Positions 1-8,776 of a DNA stretch of 64,000 nucleotides are shown here, one piece after another. Each line of letters starts with the position of its first letter. The stretch's first letter is position 1. Source of the stretch: Nitrospira sp. (lineage in GTDB: Bacteria > Nitrospirota > Nitrospiria > Nitrospirales > Nitrospiraceae); the NCBI GenBank assembly GCA_018242685.1, contig JAFEBM010000023.1, positions 1-64,000 of the forward strand, read 5' to 3'. The notes under the pieces are model-generated. The model saw only the letters and a program-made list of their open reading frames with translations. It ran no database searches and was not told where the DNA came from. Position numbers and translations under genes: made by a program.

Positions 1-1
1 A

Positions 2-142
2 CATTATCATTTTGGGATTACAGATCAGCAGGGATGTCTCGTGGCGTCGGTCGGCTTGCAGGGCGACGTGAAAAATCTGTCCGAATGCAAAGAGAAGCAT
101 TCAGGTCAACTACGTAAAAATGAAGCTCTTCAATGGACGTGA
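2..142 (+). CDS. C-terminal end of an unidentified protein (5' end outside window)
   Basis: An open frame enters from the left edge and stops with TGA after 46 codons. The residues are mixed hydrophobic and charged with two cysteines, as in a normal soluble C-terminus, and the frame overlaps the convergent CopD-fusion gene by 13 bp. I do not recognise the family. It could be a chance open frame, since only 46 codons are visible. Confidence 0.35.
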   Translation, partial: HYHFGITDQQGCLVASVGLQGDVKNLSECKEKHSGQLRKNEALQWT

Positions 143-2145
143 TCACCTGGCGGAGGTAAGATTTCTCGTTCTTGATTGAGCTGGGTGATTTGTTGTGTCA
201 GCAAGGTCGTATCGGTCCACCCCGATCCATCTCCATTAGGGATCCACCGTGCTCGCAAATAACCGAAGCGGTCGATGAGAAATTCCAAGTGTTTCGGACG
301 TGTCCCTTCACCGAACAGGTCCGGAATAGAGAGCGTTCTTCGAAACAGAGCGTAGCTGCTGGAGATCTCGCGCGCACCCTGTGTGACGACAGGGAACGGC
401 ATATCCCGTACGATTGCGGCCAGCTCATTCGGAGGTAAGTCAGTCATGGGGACAGCCAAGATCGTCGTATTCATTCCGGTGATCATAGTGGCGGCCGCAC
501 GGAGTTGATCGAGCCGGACACGTGATTCCGGCCAGGAGAAGAGAACCAGCAACAGATCTTGTTTCCCGCGAAAATCTTTCAACGTGCCGCTTGAACCGTC
601 GTGCGCGGTATATGAGAAGTTCGGAGTGGCCATGAACGGTTGCTCAGGTAGAATACGGGGGGTGATGATCCTCGATTGATACCCTCTGGAATTGGCATGG
701 AGAAAATTCAGCAGGTCCCAGCGTTCTTCTTCGGAAAATTTCTCGCCGAAAGCCGGCATGATACCGTTGAATCGTCCGTAGGTCAGCCAATGAAAGAAGT
801 CACCGGCCGTGTGCATCGCCGTATGCGGTTCCGTCAAAAGGTCTACCGGTTGTTTCGGCAGGGTTTTGGCCAGTACGCCATTCCCCTTTGCTTGCGGCCC
901 ATGACAGGGAATGCAATTCGCGGTGAATAACTCGACGCCGTTGGCAATGGAAATGGAGTCGAACGGCACCGGAGTTTTTCGATAGGTTTCGGGGTACGAT
1001 TGCACAGAAAGGGGATAGAGTGTCGCGCCAAGTCCAAGGATTCCTAAGATTGTCGGAACAGTGATTCGCCCTGAGGTGCCCCACTGTTTCTTGCGACCGA
1101 GAAGGATCATCGTTCCGGCTATGATCAGAAGTACCAGGCCGGCCAGCACGATAACCCGGACGAGCCAGTCACCCCAGGTGGCATCAATCGAGAAACGGAA
1201 CGGATAGGGCCAATTATCGATGATGTCATGCTTGGCCGGTACGGCGCTGGCCAACAATGTGGCAACGATCACCAGTATGGTGGCGAGAACGAACTCGATC
1301 CTCACCCAAGTCCGGAGCTTTCGTCCGCCCACCGCGGCTGTGTCCGGACTCTGCTTGAGCGACGGTACCCACACGGATTTCGCCCGCGAGGCGATGACCA
1401 GTATGATGGCCAGCAACGTCAGCTTTGCCATGAGAAGCCACCCGTAGGTGGTTGCGACCAGTCCGGCGTAATTTGTGTCAATCATGCGATTGGCCACGAC
1501 GAGGCCCGACACGACGATGGCGATCATCGTGGGGAGAGCCAATGCCGAAAAGCGGTTCAGCATTTTCCCGGCCTGGGTTCGGTCGTCAGTTGATTCGGTC
1601 GTGGTGGTGAAGGCAACAAGGATCACGCCAGGGAGGCCGCCGAACCAGACACTGGCGGTTATGAGATGCAGCGCATAGGCCACTGTAGCCAAGACTGCTT
1701 GCTCTTCCGCCGCCGAATGGCTGGCGAGAGAACCGAGGACCACGGGCAGCGCCGCAGCTGACGCGCAAATGACATAGCGCCAGTGCGCTGGAGGGGAAAT
1801 TCGAACGTACAAGACGATCACAAGAACAATGAGGGAACTGATAGCCCGCAGGGTCCAAATAAGCCCGATGCGGGTCTTTTGCAAGAAGTCTAACCAGGCT
1901 TGCGGATTCCAAGCATTTTCAGGAACTCCAGTCGCTTGTGCGGTCGTTGTGGCGAGGAGACCGAATAATCCGAGCAGCAATGTTCCGGCGAGCCATGGAA
2001 AGGTCTGTTTCAGACGAATCGCCCACGTATGTCCAGGCGCGAAGCCTTTCTGCTCGGCGATTGCCAAAAAAACGCAACCACCGATCAGCAGCATAGAGGA
2101 GGCCAGCTGCAGACAGCGAAACAGCGCGCCAGCAGCCTCGATCAT
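130..2145 (-). CDS. CopD-like membrane protein fused to cytochrome c and thioredoxin-like domains
   Basis: The first ~370 residues are strongly hydrophobic with about nine membrane helices and match the CopD copper-resistance/import family. A c-type haem site follows (CIPCH, Cys411-His415) with a probable distal Met in GIMPAF. The last ~150 residues resemble a thioredoxin/SCO-like fold but carry SWPES where a CXXC would be, so that domain is probably redox-inactive. CopD proteins are normally ~300 residues, so this is a triple fusion. The start ATG overlaps the copC stop by 4 nt (ATGA), implying translational coupling. Role inferred: copper transfer across the inner membrane linked to periplasmic electron transfer. 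Domain calls are firm; the joint function is inference. Confidence 0.8.
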   Translation of the reverse strand: MIEAAGALFRCLQLASSMLLIGGCVFLAIAEQKGFAPGHTWAIRLKQTFPWLAGTLLLGLFGLLATTTAQATGVPENAWNPQAWLDFLQKTRIGLIWTLRAISSLIVLVIVLYVRISPPAHWRYVICASAAALPVVLGSLASHSAAEEQAVLATVAYALHLITASVWFGGLPGVILVAFTTTTESTDDRTQAGKMLNRFSALALPTMIAIVVSGLVVANRMIDTNYAGLVATTYGWLLMAKLTLLAIILVIASRAKSVWVPSLKQSPDTAAVGGRKLRTWVRIEFVLATILVIVATLLASAVPAKHDIIDNWPYPFRFSIDATWGDWLVRVIVLAGLVLLIIAGTMILLGRKKQWGTSGRITVPTILGILGLGATLYPLSVQSYPETYRKTPVPFDSISIANGVELFTANCIPCHGPQAKGNGVLAKTLPKQPVDLLTEPHTAMHTAGDFFHWLTYGRFNGIMPAFGEKFSEEERWDLLNFLHANSRGYQSRIITPRILPEQPFMATPNFSYTAHDGSSGTLKDFRGKQDLLLVLFSWPESRVRLDQLRAAATMITGMNTTILAVPMTDLPPNELAAIVRDMPFPVVTQGAREISSSYALFRRTLSIPDLFGEGTRPKHLEFLIDRFGYLRARWIPNGDGSGWTDTTLLTQQITQLNQEREILPPPGDHVH

Positions 2146-2543
2146 TTCTTTTGTGCTTCGCCCTTCACGGTGAAGTCGAAAGACGACTCGACGACATGTC
2201 CATCCACCGAGAGGACGCGAAACTTGACGGAGTACTTGCCGGGTGGCAGCTCCGGCAGCGGCAGGATGATCGATTTCTGATCATCAGGAGCCAGGGTCGG
2301 TTTCAAATCCGTGATCGGCTGTTTCCTGGCATCGACGACTACGAGGGAGGCATAGTCCCCCTCGATTTTCTCATTGAACCACAGGCGCACCTGAATCGGC
2401 GACTTGGTGAGGACGGCTCGCCGTGGTGGTTCCGCCTTGACCAACATCGAATGCGCAAAGGCCGAGGTGGCGGGGACTCCCAAGACGAACGCCACGATCA
2501 AGATGACAGGCCTGAGCATGCGCCTACCTGGTGAGCCGATCAT
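2142..2543 (-). CDS. copC: CopC-domain periplasmic copper-binding protein
   Basis: A signal peptide ending near SAFA is followed by a mature N-terminus starting AHSML, which supplies the N-terminal His of a CopC Cu(II) site. The DGHVV motif near the C-terminus supplies a second His. Length (~133 residues) fits CopC/YobA. No Met-rich Cu(I) segment is visible. I chose the ATG at 2543 because GGAGG lies just upstream; an ATG at 2519 is possible and the longest frame begins at 2603. It sits directly before the CopD fusion, the usual CopC-CopD pairing, and after three paralogous exported proteins. Confidence 0.85.
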   Translation of the reverse strand: MIGSPGRRMLRPVILIVAFVLGVPATSAFAHSMLVKAEPPRRAVLTKSPIQVRLWFNEKIEGDYASLVVVDARKQPITDLKPTLAPDDQKSIILPLPELPPGKYSVKFRVLSVDGHVVESSFDFTVKGEAQKK

Positions 2544-2632
2544 TGGTCCTCCATGTGCTCGAGTATGGTATTCAAGGAAGTGCGATGCTTCCGGCCGTCT
2601 CACTCAGTGCTCCAGCGGGCATCCGTCGCCTA

Positions 2633-3226
2633 CTATGACGACACAGGGATCCTCGAAGGTTTGCGGCGATCTCGAAAAGAAAAGAACACGACTACCGCGA
2701 TGCCTACCATGACCGGTACAATGACCATGATGTAGTGTTTGAAGTGGGACATCATCCCTGTTTCACCGATCGAAATAGGGAATCGCGAGAGATGTTCATG
2801 CTTTTCACCGATCGAAACCAAACCGATGTACTTGCCGGGCTTATCAAAGTTATATTTTATGTCGATGGATCCCGTGGCGTAGACCTTGGTGGGCAAATGG
2901 GCGACCGTGATCGCCTCGAGATTCTCCTCTGAGCCGGTATCCCGAATGATTCTGACCTCAACGGGGAGAGAGCGAAGTTCCTGCTCCACATAATCCAGCA
3001 CCAAAACCGTGTTACCTGTCCCTGGGAGTTCCTGGCAAAACTGTCTGTCGAACTGGGTGTCAGGTTGGTAACTGTTGAAGTACATCTTGTACGGTCCGAC
3101 GTGGAGGACACAGGTATTGGTCGCTAATTCATGTCCATGCTGAGCCTGCGCCGAGAATGGGGCTAGGACCAACAGGAACAAGCAACACACCCAAGCACGA
3201 ATCAGTAAGTGACAGGACATGTTCAA
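2633..3226 (-). CDS. Exported, C-terminally anchored protein, copper cassette paralogue 1
   Basis: A signal peptide (cleavage near AQA) is followed by a His-containing mature N-terminus (QHGHE), a domain with two conserved cysteines flanking a YQP motif, a FDKPG motif, and one C-terminal helix followed by basic residues. The domain should lie in the periplasm, anchored in the inner membrane. It is clearly homologous to the next two upstream genes and closest to the middle one. The family is unknown to me. Its position immediately before copC suggests a copper-handling or chaperone role, with the His/Cys residues as candidate ligands; that is inference. Confidence 0.8.
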   Translation of the reverse strand: MNMSCHLLIRAWVCCLFLLVLAPFSAQAQHGHELATNTCVLHVGPYKMYFNSYQPDTQFDRQFCQELPGTGNTVLVLDYVEQELRSLPVEVRIIRDTGSEENLEAITVAHLPTKVYATGSIDIKYNFDKPGKYIGLVSIGEKHEHLSRFPISIGETGMMSHFKHYIMVIVPVMVGIAVVVFFSFRDRRKPSRIPVSS

Positions 3227-3282
3227 CCCTCTCTTTTTTCTCTGCTTCTCATGATCCGTAACGGTCTCGTCGTCGCGCAGCC

Positions 3283-3870
3283 CTAGGAAGCGGCGATTTG
3301 CGACGGCTTGCCGCGGTCGCGCATGAAAAAGACAATCGCACCGACAATGACTACCGCGGCTACTGGAACCATATAGATATTTAAGAATTTGGAAAAGACC
3401 TTCGGTTCGCCTACTGAGAATGGGAACTTGGAGATATGTTCTTTTTTGTCGCCCACGGTGACTATGCCCACAAATTTCCCGGGCTTGTCAAAGGTGTAGG
3501 CAAAGTCAATAGAACCATTCGGATACACCTTAGCCGGAAGGTGAAACACCGTAATGGTCTCAAGATTATCTTCTGAGCCCGTGTCTTTGATGATGCGGAC
3601 TTCGGCGGGAAGCGCACGAAGTTCCTGCTCGATGTAATCCAGTACGACGATCGTTTGGCCGACTGCCGGGATGTCTTCACAGAACTGCTTTTGCTGCGAG
3701 TTCTCAGGTTGGTAGCCGCTGAAGTGCATCATGTAGGGGCCGACTGTGAGTTTGCACATGTCTTCGGCCATGGAGAGTCCGCCATGAGCATGGACCTGTG
3801 AGGATACAAGGGCACCGATAGCAAATACCGCACATCCAACCGTGAGTTTCAGGTATACGAAAGGCCTCAT
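3283..3870 (-). CDS. Exported, C-terminally anchored protein, copper cassette paralogue 2
   Basis: Same architecture as the genes on either side: signal peptide, mature start AHGG, paired Cys around a GYQP motif, FDKPG, then a C-terminal membrane helix with a basic tail. It shares long near-identical stretches with the downstream copy (for example DYIEQELR against DYVEQELR and IIKDTGSE against IIRDTGSE), so these two copies probably diverged most recently. It is spaced 56 bp from the next gene in the same direction, consistent with one operon ending in the CopD fusion. No enzyme motif is visible. Confidence 0.8.
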   Translation of the reverse strand: MRPFVYLKLTVGCAVFAIGALVSSQVHAHGGLSMAEDMCKLTVGPYMMHFSGYQPENSQQKQFCEDIPAVGQTIVVLDYIEQELRALPAEVRIIKDTGSEDNLETITVFHLPAKVYPNGSIDFAYTFDKPGKFVGIVTVGDKKEHISKFPFSVGEPKVFSKFLNIYMVPVAAVVIVGAIVFFMRDRGKPSQIAAS

Positions 3871-3933
3871 GAAAGATCCCTCTCTGAATATGGTGAAGTG
3901 AATGCTCAGATAGTCACACGCCGCGCCGGATGC

Positions 3934-4521
3934 TCACGAACGACGGCGAGACGCAAACCAACCCCGCACTCGGCTCGACTTCGAGAGCTCATACCCGACG
4001 ATTCCGAGTACCAGCAGAAGGGCCAAAGGTCCTAGCGCTGCCCGCCCGAGTTTTGAATAGTCGACCTGCTGCACTCGCAGTAAATAGGAGGAAGGGCTGA
4101 GCCCTTCCGCTGTTATGATCAACCTATAGAGGCCCTTATCTAACTTCGCTTCTCCTCTCACGACGCCGTCAGGATGAGAAACCGGCTTCCAGTACGCGAC
4201 AGTCTTGGCCTCGTCTTGCTCATTTTCATTGACCCCTCGAATGATTTTGACTCCCACCGGCAGGTTGCGCAGGCTCGGGTCGACCAAGTCCACCACGAGA
4301 AAGGTGTCACCCACATCTGGGATATCCGTGCAGTATTGAGCCTTCGGCTCATTTTGTGGCTGGTATGCGCTGAAATGCACCATGTTCCCGCCGATTCTTC
4401 GCACGCAGACGTCTTCTTCAATCGACACGTTTCCGTGCGCGGCGGCGAGGTTGGGGCTGAATATCGCCGTGAGAGTCAGTAGAAAAAGGGGCGGGGCAAA
4501 ACGTCTTACCTGCTTCATCAT
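3934..4521 (-). CDS. Exported, C-terminally anchored protein, copper cassette paralogue 3 (divergent)
   Basis: This is the first gene of the leftward cassette. It has the signal peptide, AHG mature N-terminus, EEDVC, AYQP and second Cys seen in the other two copies. It lacks the FDKPG motif (LDKGLY instead) and has a different membrane anchor with a long basic tail. It may therefore do a related but distinct job. Upstream lies the intergenic region shared with the divergent bacterioferritin genes, so copper and iron-storage functions could share control sequences. Function unknown. Confidence 0.78.
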   Translation of the reverse strand: MMKQVRRFAPPLFLLTLTAIFSPNLAAAHGNVSIEEDVCVRRIGGNMVHFSAYQPQNEPKAQYCTDIPDVGDTFLVVDLVDPSLRNLPVGVKIIRGVNENEQDEAKTVAYWKPVSHPDGVVRGEAKLDKGLYRLIITAEGLSPSSYLLRVQQVDYSKLGRAALGPLALLLVLGIVGYELSKSSRVRGWFASRRRS

Positions 4522-4723
4522 GACTTCATCTGCAATGTCGATGTGCTGGATGGTCCGGATTTGTGGGAATGTACCACCCCGCAGACTGTTCTTTCAAGTG
4601 CTCGATCCCCTCGCGGCGGCCGACATCGGATGCACGTCGTCATGATGCCGACGTGATCGGCTAATACTGAGAATTCATTTCATCGAAATTGAGAGGCGTT
4701 ATCGCAATACTTGTATTTAACAG

Positions 4724-4753
4724 TTGACGGCGCGTGCAAGACGTGATGATAAT
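4724..4753 (+). promoter_or_regulatory. Sigma-70-like promoter for the bacterioferritin pair
   Basis: TTGACG at 4724-4729 and GATAAT at 4748-4753 are separated by 18 nt and lie about 40 nt before the bfr start, which has a strong AAAGGAGG ribosome site. A TTGAG..GGCGTTAT element just upstream (4688-4701) resembles one at 12661-12673, a possible shared operator. Seen by eye, not scored. Confidence 0.5.
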
Positions 4754-4793
4754 AAGAAAAAGTCCGAGCTCAGTGTGAAAGGAGGCACTCATC

Positions 4794-5270
4794 ATGAAAG
4801 CCAAAGAAGGGGTCATCAATATCCTCAATAAGATCCTGACGGCCGATTTGACGGCCATCAACCAATATTTTGTCCATGCCAAGATGTGCAGTAATTGGGG
4901 CTATGATCGGCTCCAGCATAAAGTGCGCGAGCGAAGTATCGATGAGATGAAAGACGCCGACGAACTCATCGGCCATATTCTCTACCTGGAGGGCGTCCCC
5001 AATATGCAGCGAATGAACGCGGTCCAGGTGGGCGAGACGGTGCCCGAACAGTTTAAATTGGATTTGAAGGCTGAGCAGGAGATGCTGGCGTTGTTGAACG
5101 AAGGGGTCGTGCACTGTGTGAAGGTCGCCGATTTTACAACCCGTCACATGCTCGAAGATATGGCGAAGGATGTCGACGGGCATATTGATTGGATCGAAAC
5201 GCAGTTGGAAACCATCAAGCAAGTCGGCGTAGAAAACTATCTGGCCGAACAGATCAAGAAAGAATCCTGA
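4794..5270 (+). CDS. bfr: Bacterioferritin subunit with haem-Met but degenerate ferroxidase site
   Basis: The 158 residues align without gaps to E. coli bacterioferritin (my recollection of that sequence). The haem-ligand Met52 is present. Of the six diiron ligands (E18, E51, H54, E94, E127, H130), E51, E94 and H130 are kept, while 18 is Asp, 54 is Asp and 127 is Val. This subunit should bind haem at the dimer interface but oxidise iron poorly. It is followed after 8 bp by a second bfr whose residue pattern is complementary, suggesting a two-subunit 24-mer like BfrA/BfrB pairs in other bacteria. Role: cytoplasmic iron storage and release. Confidence 0.9.
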   Translation: MKAKEGVINILNKILTADLTAINQYFVHAKMCSNWGYDRLQHKVRERSIDEMKDADELIGHILYLEGVPNMQRMNAVQVGETVPEQFKLDLKAEQEMLALLNEGVVHCVKVADFTTRHMLEDMAKDVDGHIDWIETQLETIKQVGVENYLAEQIKKES

Positions 5271-5278
5271 GGGAAACC

Positions 5279-5749
5279 ATGAAAGCCAAAGAAGGTGTGC
5301 TTGAACATCTCAATCACGTGTTGAAAGCCGAGTTGACGGCCGTGCATCAGTATCTGTTACATGCGGCGATGTGCAAGAATTGGGGTTACGACCGACTCCA
5401 TGACTACTACAGCCATGTGGCGAACGAAGAAGTGCAGCACTCCGCCGGACTCATCGACCATATCTTGTACTTAAACGGTGCGCCTGAGGTGGGACAGCTT
5501 GATACGGTAGCACAGGGGCAGGATGTAGGAGCGTTGTTTCGAGTCGATCTGGATTTCGAGCGTGAAGATGTCGAATTGCTCAGAAAAGCGATCGCGCACT
5601 GCGCTACCGTCGGTGATTTCACGACACGGCATCTATTGGAACATATGATCGAGGATTCTGAAGAGCATGTCGACTGGTTCGAGACTCGGCTTCGGACCAT
5701 CAGCCAGGTTGGTCTCGATCGGTTTCTATCGGAGCAGATCAAGAAGTAG
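5279..5749 (+). CDS. bfr: Bacterioferritin subunit with ferroxidase-type residues but no haem-Met
   Basis: The start is the ATG at 5279 (MKAKEG, as in the partner gene); the frame is open further upstream but has no support. Ligands E18, E51, H54, E94 and H130 are present, but position 127 is Ser (flanked by Glu128) and position 52 is Val, so the haem Met is missing. It pairs with the preceding subunit, which has the opposite pattern. Together they probably form a hetero-oligomeric bacterioferritin with iron oxidation here and haem in the partner. The missing Glu127 makes the exact diiron chemistry uncertain. Confidence 0.9.
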   Translation: MKAKEGVLEHLNHVLKAELTAVHQYLLHAAMCKNWGYDRLHDYYSHVANEEVQHSAGLIDHILYLNGAPEVGQLDTVAQGQDVGALFRVDLDFEREDVELLRKAIAHCATVGDFTTRHLLEHMIEDSEEHVDWFETRLRTISQVGLDRFLSEQIKK

Positions 5750-6198
5750 ATGCTGGTCCTGCCTATTGGGGTTAGATGGTCGGATGCCTTCTCCAGCTCA
5801 CGGGAGGTGAGCTGGGAGGCTCCGACCTCCTACAATGCTGTCCACATGGCGGAATGTCGCTGAGTCAGGCTTGCGGGAGGACCATGTCCTGGTCCGAATG
5901 CATGCTGCCGCTCGATTGTCCACACCGTCATATGTTTTGAGAAGCCCTCGCCTAGGGGAAATTTTTCAGCCATGCCTTGAGCCGTCGCGTTCGGAGCGAT
6001 TTCGCGAGCCCGCGTGCCTGCCCTTGCTGACGATTGAATAGCCGGCAGTTTTTGCACCAGAGGCGGGAGCTCTGGTGTCCCGTCGGTCTATTGCAGCGGT
6101 TGCAGGTCGTGACAAGTATCTCAGAATCGAAGCGAGATACGTGAGCCTCTGCTTGTTGCGTGGGAACGCAGTTTCGCATCTCGGTACCAGCCGGTTGA
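5750..6198. other. Intergenic region with one dubious small cysteine-pair ORF
   Basis: No confident gene. A leftward 75-codon frame (5952-6179) contains CNRC and CKNC spaced like a zinc ribbon and a basic C-terminus, so a small zinc-binding protein is possible but unsupported by a clear ribosome site. An 8-bp perfect stem (CACCAGAG/CTCTGGTG) lies at 6055-6077 inside that frame. Confidence 0.3.
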
Positions 6199-7929
6199 TT
6201 ATTGATAATCCTCGTTCAGGGACTTGAGAAATGCCACAAGGGGTGCGACGTCATTCGGGTTGAGCGCGATACCTCGAAGTTGGCTATCTCCGTTACGTAG
6301 TGTTCCTGCGCGAGATTGTCCCGAAACCTCGATGTAAAAATCGATAATGTTATCCAAGGTGTCGAATTGCCCGTTGTGCATGTAGGGTGCCGAATGTCCA
6401 AGGTCACGAAGGCCCGGCGTCCTGAATCTGGCGATGGCACGATCCAGTAAGACCGAGTCGGATAAGGCGCACGGTACCTGGTCATCGCACAGGATGGCTT
6501 TGATTTTTGCCTGAGGATTCGGGATGTCGGGGTTGGCGAAGATATTCCACACGCCCAGATCGACCAATGTAGCGTCGGATGTAGAGATGGATCGGAAACG
6601 TTCCGAGGCGTTGGGATGGTTCTCCGTGGCAGGGAGGAAGGCGTCGTAGTTTCCATTACGAGCAACAAGGTTTGGGATCACGAGAGCGCCGAATGCCGTG
6701 GTCCCGTGAATGCCGTCGTATTCTTTTTGTGTCGTGCCTGTGTTGTGCAGCTTGAAATCCGTAAAGTTGGGCGCCGCATGGCAGGCAATGCAATTGCCGA
6801 TCTTGCCCGCCGTGAGCTCGGCTGGTGAAGCGGGGAGCGTAGTCGGTTCCGAGAGGAACATCCTCAAGCCCGCCAGCTCGGTTGCACCGAACTCGAACGT
6901 CTGAGAGTGGAATTGGAACCGTCCATCCGGCCGGTTGGGGTTGGATGTTACGAATTGGGGAGAGAAACCCGGCGCATTGACGAACGTCCGGAGGCGTCGG
7001 CTGTAGGAGAGCGAAGATTCGTTCGGATCAGGCTTTTGAGGCAAACCGTTGATCGCCAAGAATATATCAAACGGCGAGCGAATCGGTATTCCATTGTCGT
7101 CGGACTTAGAAAACCGAAGACCGTTCACGTACGCCGTGACGACCTTCACGACTGCATCGAAGATCTCCTGGTCGGTGGCCGTCCCGATAAAAGCGCGAAA
7201 TTGAGGAGGCAGACGCAGCTCTTCAGGAATATCCGGATTGGTGCCGGTAAATAAAATTCTGTACGACAAGCCGGTGTCGGTCAGATCAAAGGAACCGTCG
7301 TCTTCCCGAACCACCTTGGCAACATGTGCGATGGCCTGAGCTTTTTCGCCGGGGAGCCAGCCGAAGTTCCGGCCGGTATAGGTCCCAGCGACCAGATCTT
7401 CCATGGAATTGAACTCGGCGTCGTGGTGAAGCAACACACCTCCCGGCCCACTGAAACTCGAGTTGACCAGCGGCGGAGAATTCCTTGGCGTGTGGGTATT
7501 ACCGTCGGCTCTTGCCGGAATAGGACTTTGGTGTGCAAAGTCGGCATAGGACCGCATGCCGCCGCCGGGAGACGAGAGAACATCATCCACCAAATGGCAG
7601 GTCCGACAGTTCATTGACATCCCCTTGAACGGCCCCGGGTTGATCGGCGCGCCTAAGGTTTCGATGGTGGCAACGACGCTGTCATCGGCATTGGGGGTGT
7701 TGACGTTGCCCCCATTGTCCATGAAGACTTTGAATGTCTGGGCGAATCGAGTGTCAAGGAACAGCCGTTCGCCGACGTCTTCTTCTGCGCCGGGCGTGCC
7801 TGGGGCAGCGGCGACAGGAGGAGATGGGTTGTCACCGGCCGAGCAAGCAACTAGGCCGCTGAGGAACATGATCAAAAACAGTAGGGCGAGGTAGGTCTGT
7901 GATTGATTAGGTATAGAGGCATGACTCAT
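6199..7929 (-). CDS. Dihaem cytochrome c peroxidase/MauG-like lipoprotein
   Basis: A lipoprotein signal with lipobox LVAC (Cys29) opens the protein. Two c-type haem sites follow, CRTCH (108-112) and CIACH (380-384), and the HSAPYMHNG segment near the C-terminus is typical of the bacterial dihaem peroxidase/MauG superfamily. At 576 residues it is longer than classical peroxidases (~350) because of insertions between the haems. It should be tethered in the periplasm, reducing peroxide or oxidising a protein or small substrate. It stands alone, separated from the HD-GYP gene by a hairpin-rich gap. Substrate unknown. Confidence 0.85.
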   Translation of the reverse strand: MSHASIPNQSQTYLALLFLIMFLSGLVACSAGDNPSPPVAAAPGTPGAEEDVGERLFLDTRFAQTFKVFMDNGGNVNTPNADDSVVATIETLGAPINPGPFKGMSMNCRTCHLVDDVLSSPGGGMRSYADFAHQSPIPARADGNTHTPRNSPPLVNSSFSGPGGVLLHHDAEFNSMEDLVAGTYTGRNFGWLPGEKAQAIAHVAKVVREDDGSFDLTDTGLSYRILFTGTNPDIPEELRLPPQFRAFIGTATDQEIFDAVVKVVTAYVNGLRFSKSDDNGIPIRSPFDIFLAINGLPQKPDPNESSLSYSRRLRTFVNAPGFSPQFVTSNPNRPDGRFQFHSQTFEFGATELAGLRMFLSEPTTLPASPAELTAGKIGNCIACHAAPNFTDFKLHNTGTTQKEYDGIHGTTAFGALVIPNLVARNGNYDAFLPATENHPNASERFRSISTSDATLVDLGVWNIFANPDIPNPQAKIKAILCDDQVPCALSDSVLLDRAIARFRTPGLRDLGHSAPYMHNGQFDTLDNIIDFYIEVSGQSRAGTLRNGDSQLRGIALNPNDVAPLVAFLKSLNEDYQ

Positions 7930-7968
7930 TGCTCATCATTCCTTCCGTAAATCGAACCTCCAGGGGAG

Positions 7969-8029
7969 GCGAGGGTCCTCGGGAGGTGAGGGCCCTCGCC
8001 TGCAAAGTGGGAGAGGTGAGCTCCCACTT
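7969..8029 (-). terminator. Two tandem hairpins after the HD-GYP gene
   Basis: GCGAGGG/CCCTCGC (7969-7999) and the perfect 9-bp stem AAGTGGGAG/CTCCCACTT (8005-8029) lie just downstream of the leftward HD-GYP gene. No clear U-run follows, so they may be terminators, attenuators or transcript-stabilising structures. Confidence 0.45.
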
Positions 8030-8061
8030 CACGGGCCGGCGTAGACCATACACCGGCTGTG

Positions 8062-8754
8062 TCACCGATGAGGGGTTCCTTGTATAGAGGTGGTTTCTGT
8101 TTCTCCCATCTGTTCGACCAAGAGATTAACGACAAAGGGATCAAATTGAGTTCCTGAGGCCACTCGCAGGATTCGGAGCGCGATACGATCGCGCAAGGAT
8201 CGGTCGCGGACATGGGGAACCTGAATAGCCTCGAATGCGTCGGCGACGGCAAGAATCCTGGCGCCCAGCGGAATAAACTCTCCTCTGAGGCCATAGGGAT
8301 AACCTGATCCATCCCATCGCTCATGATGGTGGGCGATCATGATGGTCGCGTCACGAAGGAACGAAAAGGGCTCGAGTAAATTGGCCCCGAGTCGCGGATG
8401 ATTCTGAATGGCCACGTACGAGTCCGGATCTCGGGCCTCTCGCCCGGTTTGGAGGTGAGGCGGAAGCATGAGGAGACCGATGTCGTGAAGCAAGGCGGCC
8501 AGTTTCAGTTGATGCAAGAGCTTGTCGTCGAGGTTCGCGGCAAGTCCCATACGAACCGCAATAGCTGCCGTCTCTTGGCCGTGCCCTGCTTGCCACGCCA
8601 GGAGCCGATCCAGTTCCTTGCCGACTTGCCGGACCAGAACGCTCTCGAGATCGCGGCGCGATGCCGCTGGAAGATGAAGGCGGTTGATCTTCTGCAGCAT
8701 GCCTTGAATCTTCAGCACGGCTGGTTCGACCTGATCTGCTATATGGATTTGCAT
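8062..8754 (-). CDS. HD-GYP domain protein (probable cyclic-di-GMP phosphodiesterase)
   Basis: The 230-residue protein carries the HD pair (LLHDIG, His90-Asp91) and the HD-GYP signature HHERWDGSGYP (143-153). Such proteins hydrolyse c-di-GMP with a metal centre in the cytoplasm. There is no receiver, GAF or membrane segment, so it is a minimal enzyme with a short N-terminal helical region. I set the start at the ATG at 8754 because a perfect GGAGGTGA precedes it; the open frame extends to 8835 through the terminator of the upstream gene. It is read alone, and its partner cyclase is not in the window. Confidence 0.85.
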   Translation of the reverse strand: MQIHIADQVEPAVLKIQGMLQKINRLHLPAASRRDLESVLVRQVGKELDRLLAWQAGHGQETAAIAVRMGLAANLDDKLLHQLKLAALLHDIGLLMLPPHLQTGREARDPDSYVAIQNHPRLGANLLEPFSFLRDATIMIAHHHERWDGSGYPYGLRGEFIPLGARILAVADAFEAIQVPHVRDRSLRDRIALRILRVASGTQFDPFVVNLLVEQMGETETTSIQGTPHR

Positions 8755-8776
8755 CGCATCACCTCCGCAAAAGCAC

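Noticed and set aside
4770..5222. Leftward 150-codon frame over the first bacterioferritin gene
   Set aside because: It is the antisense of a gene with full family conservation and has no ribosome site or recognisable domain.
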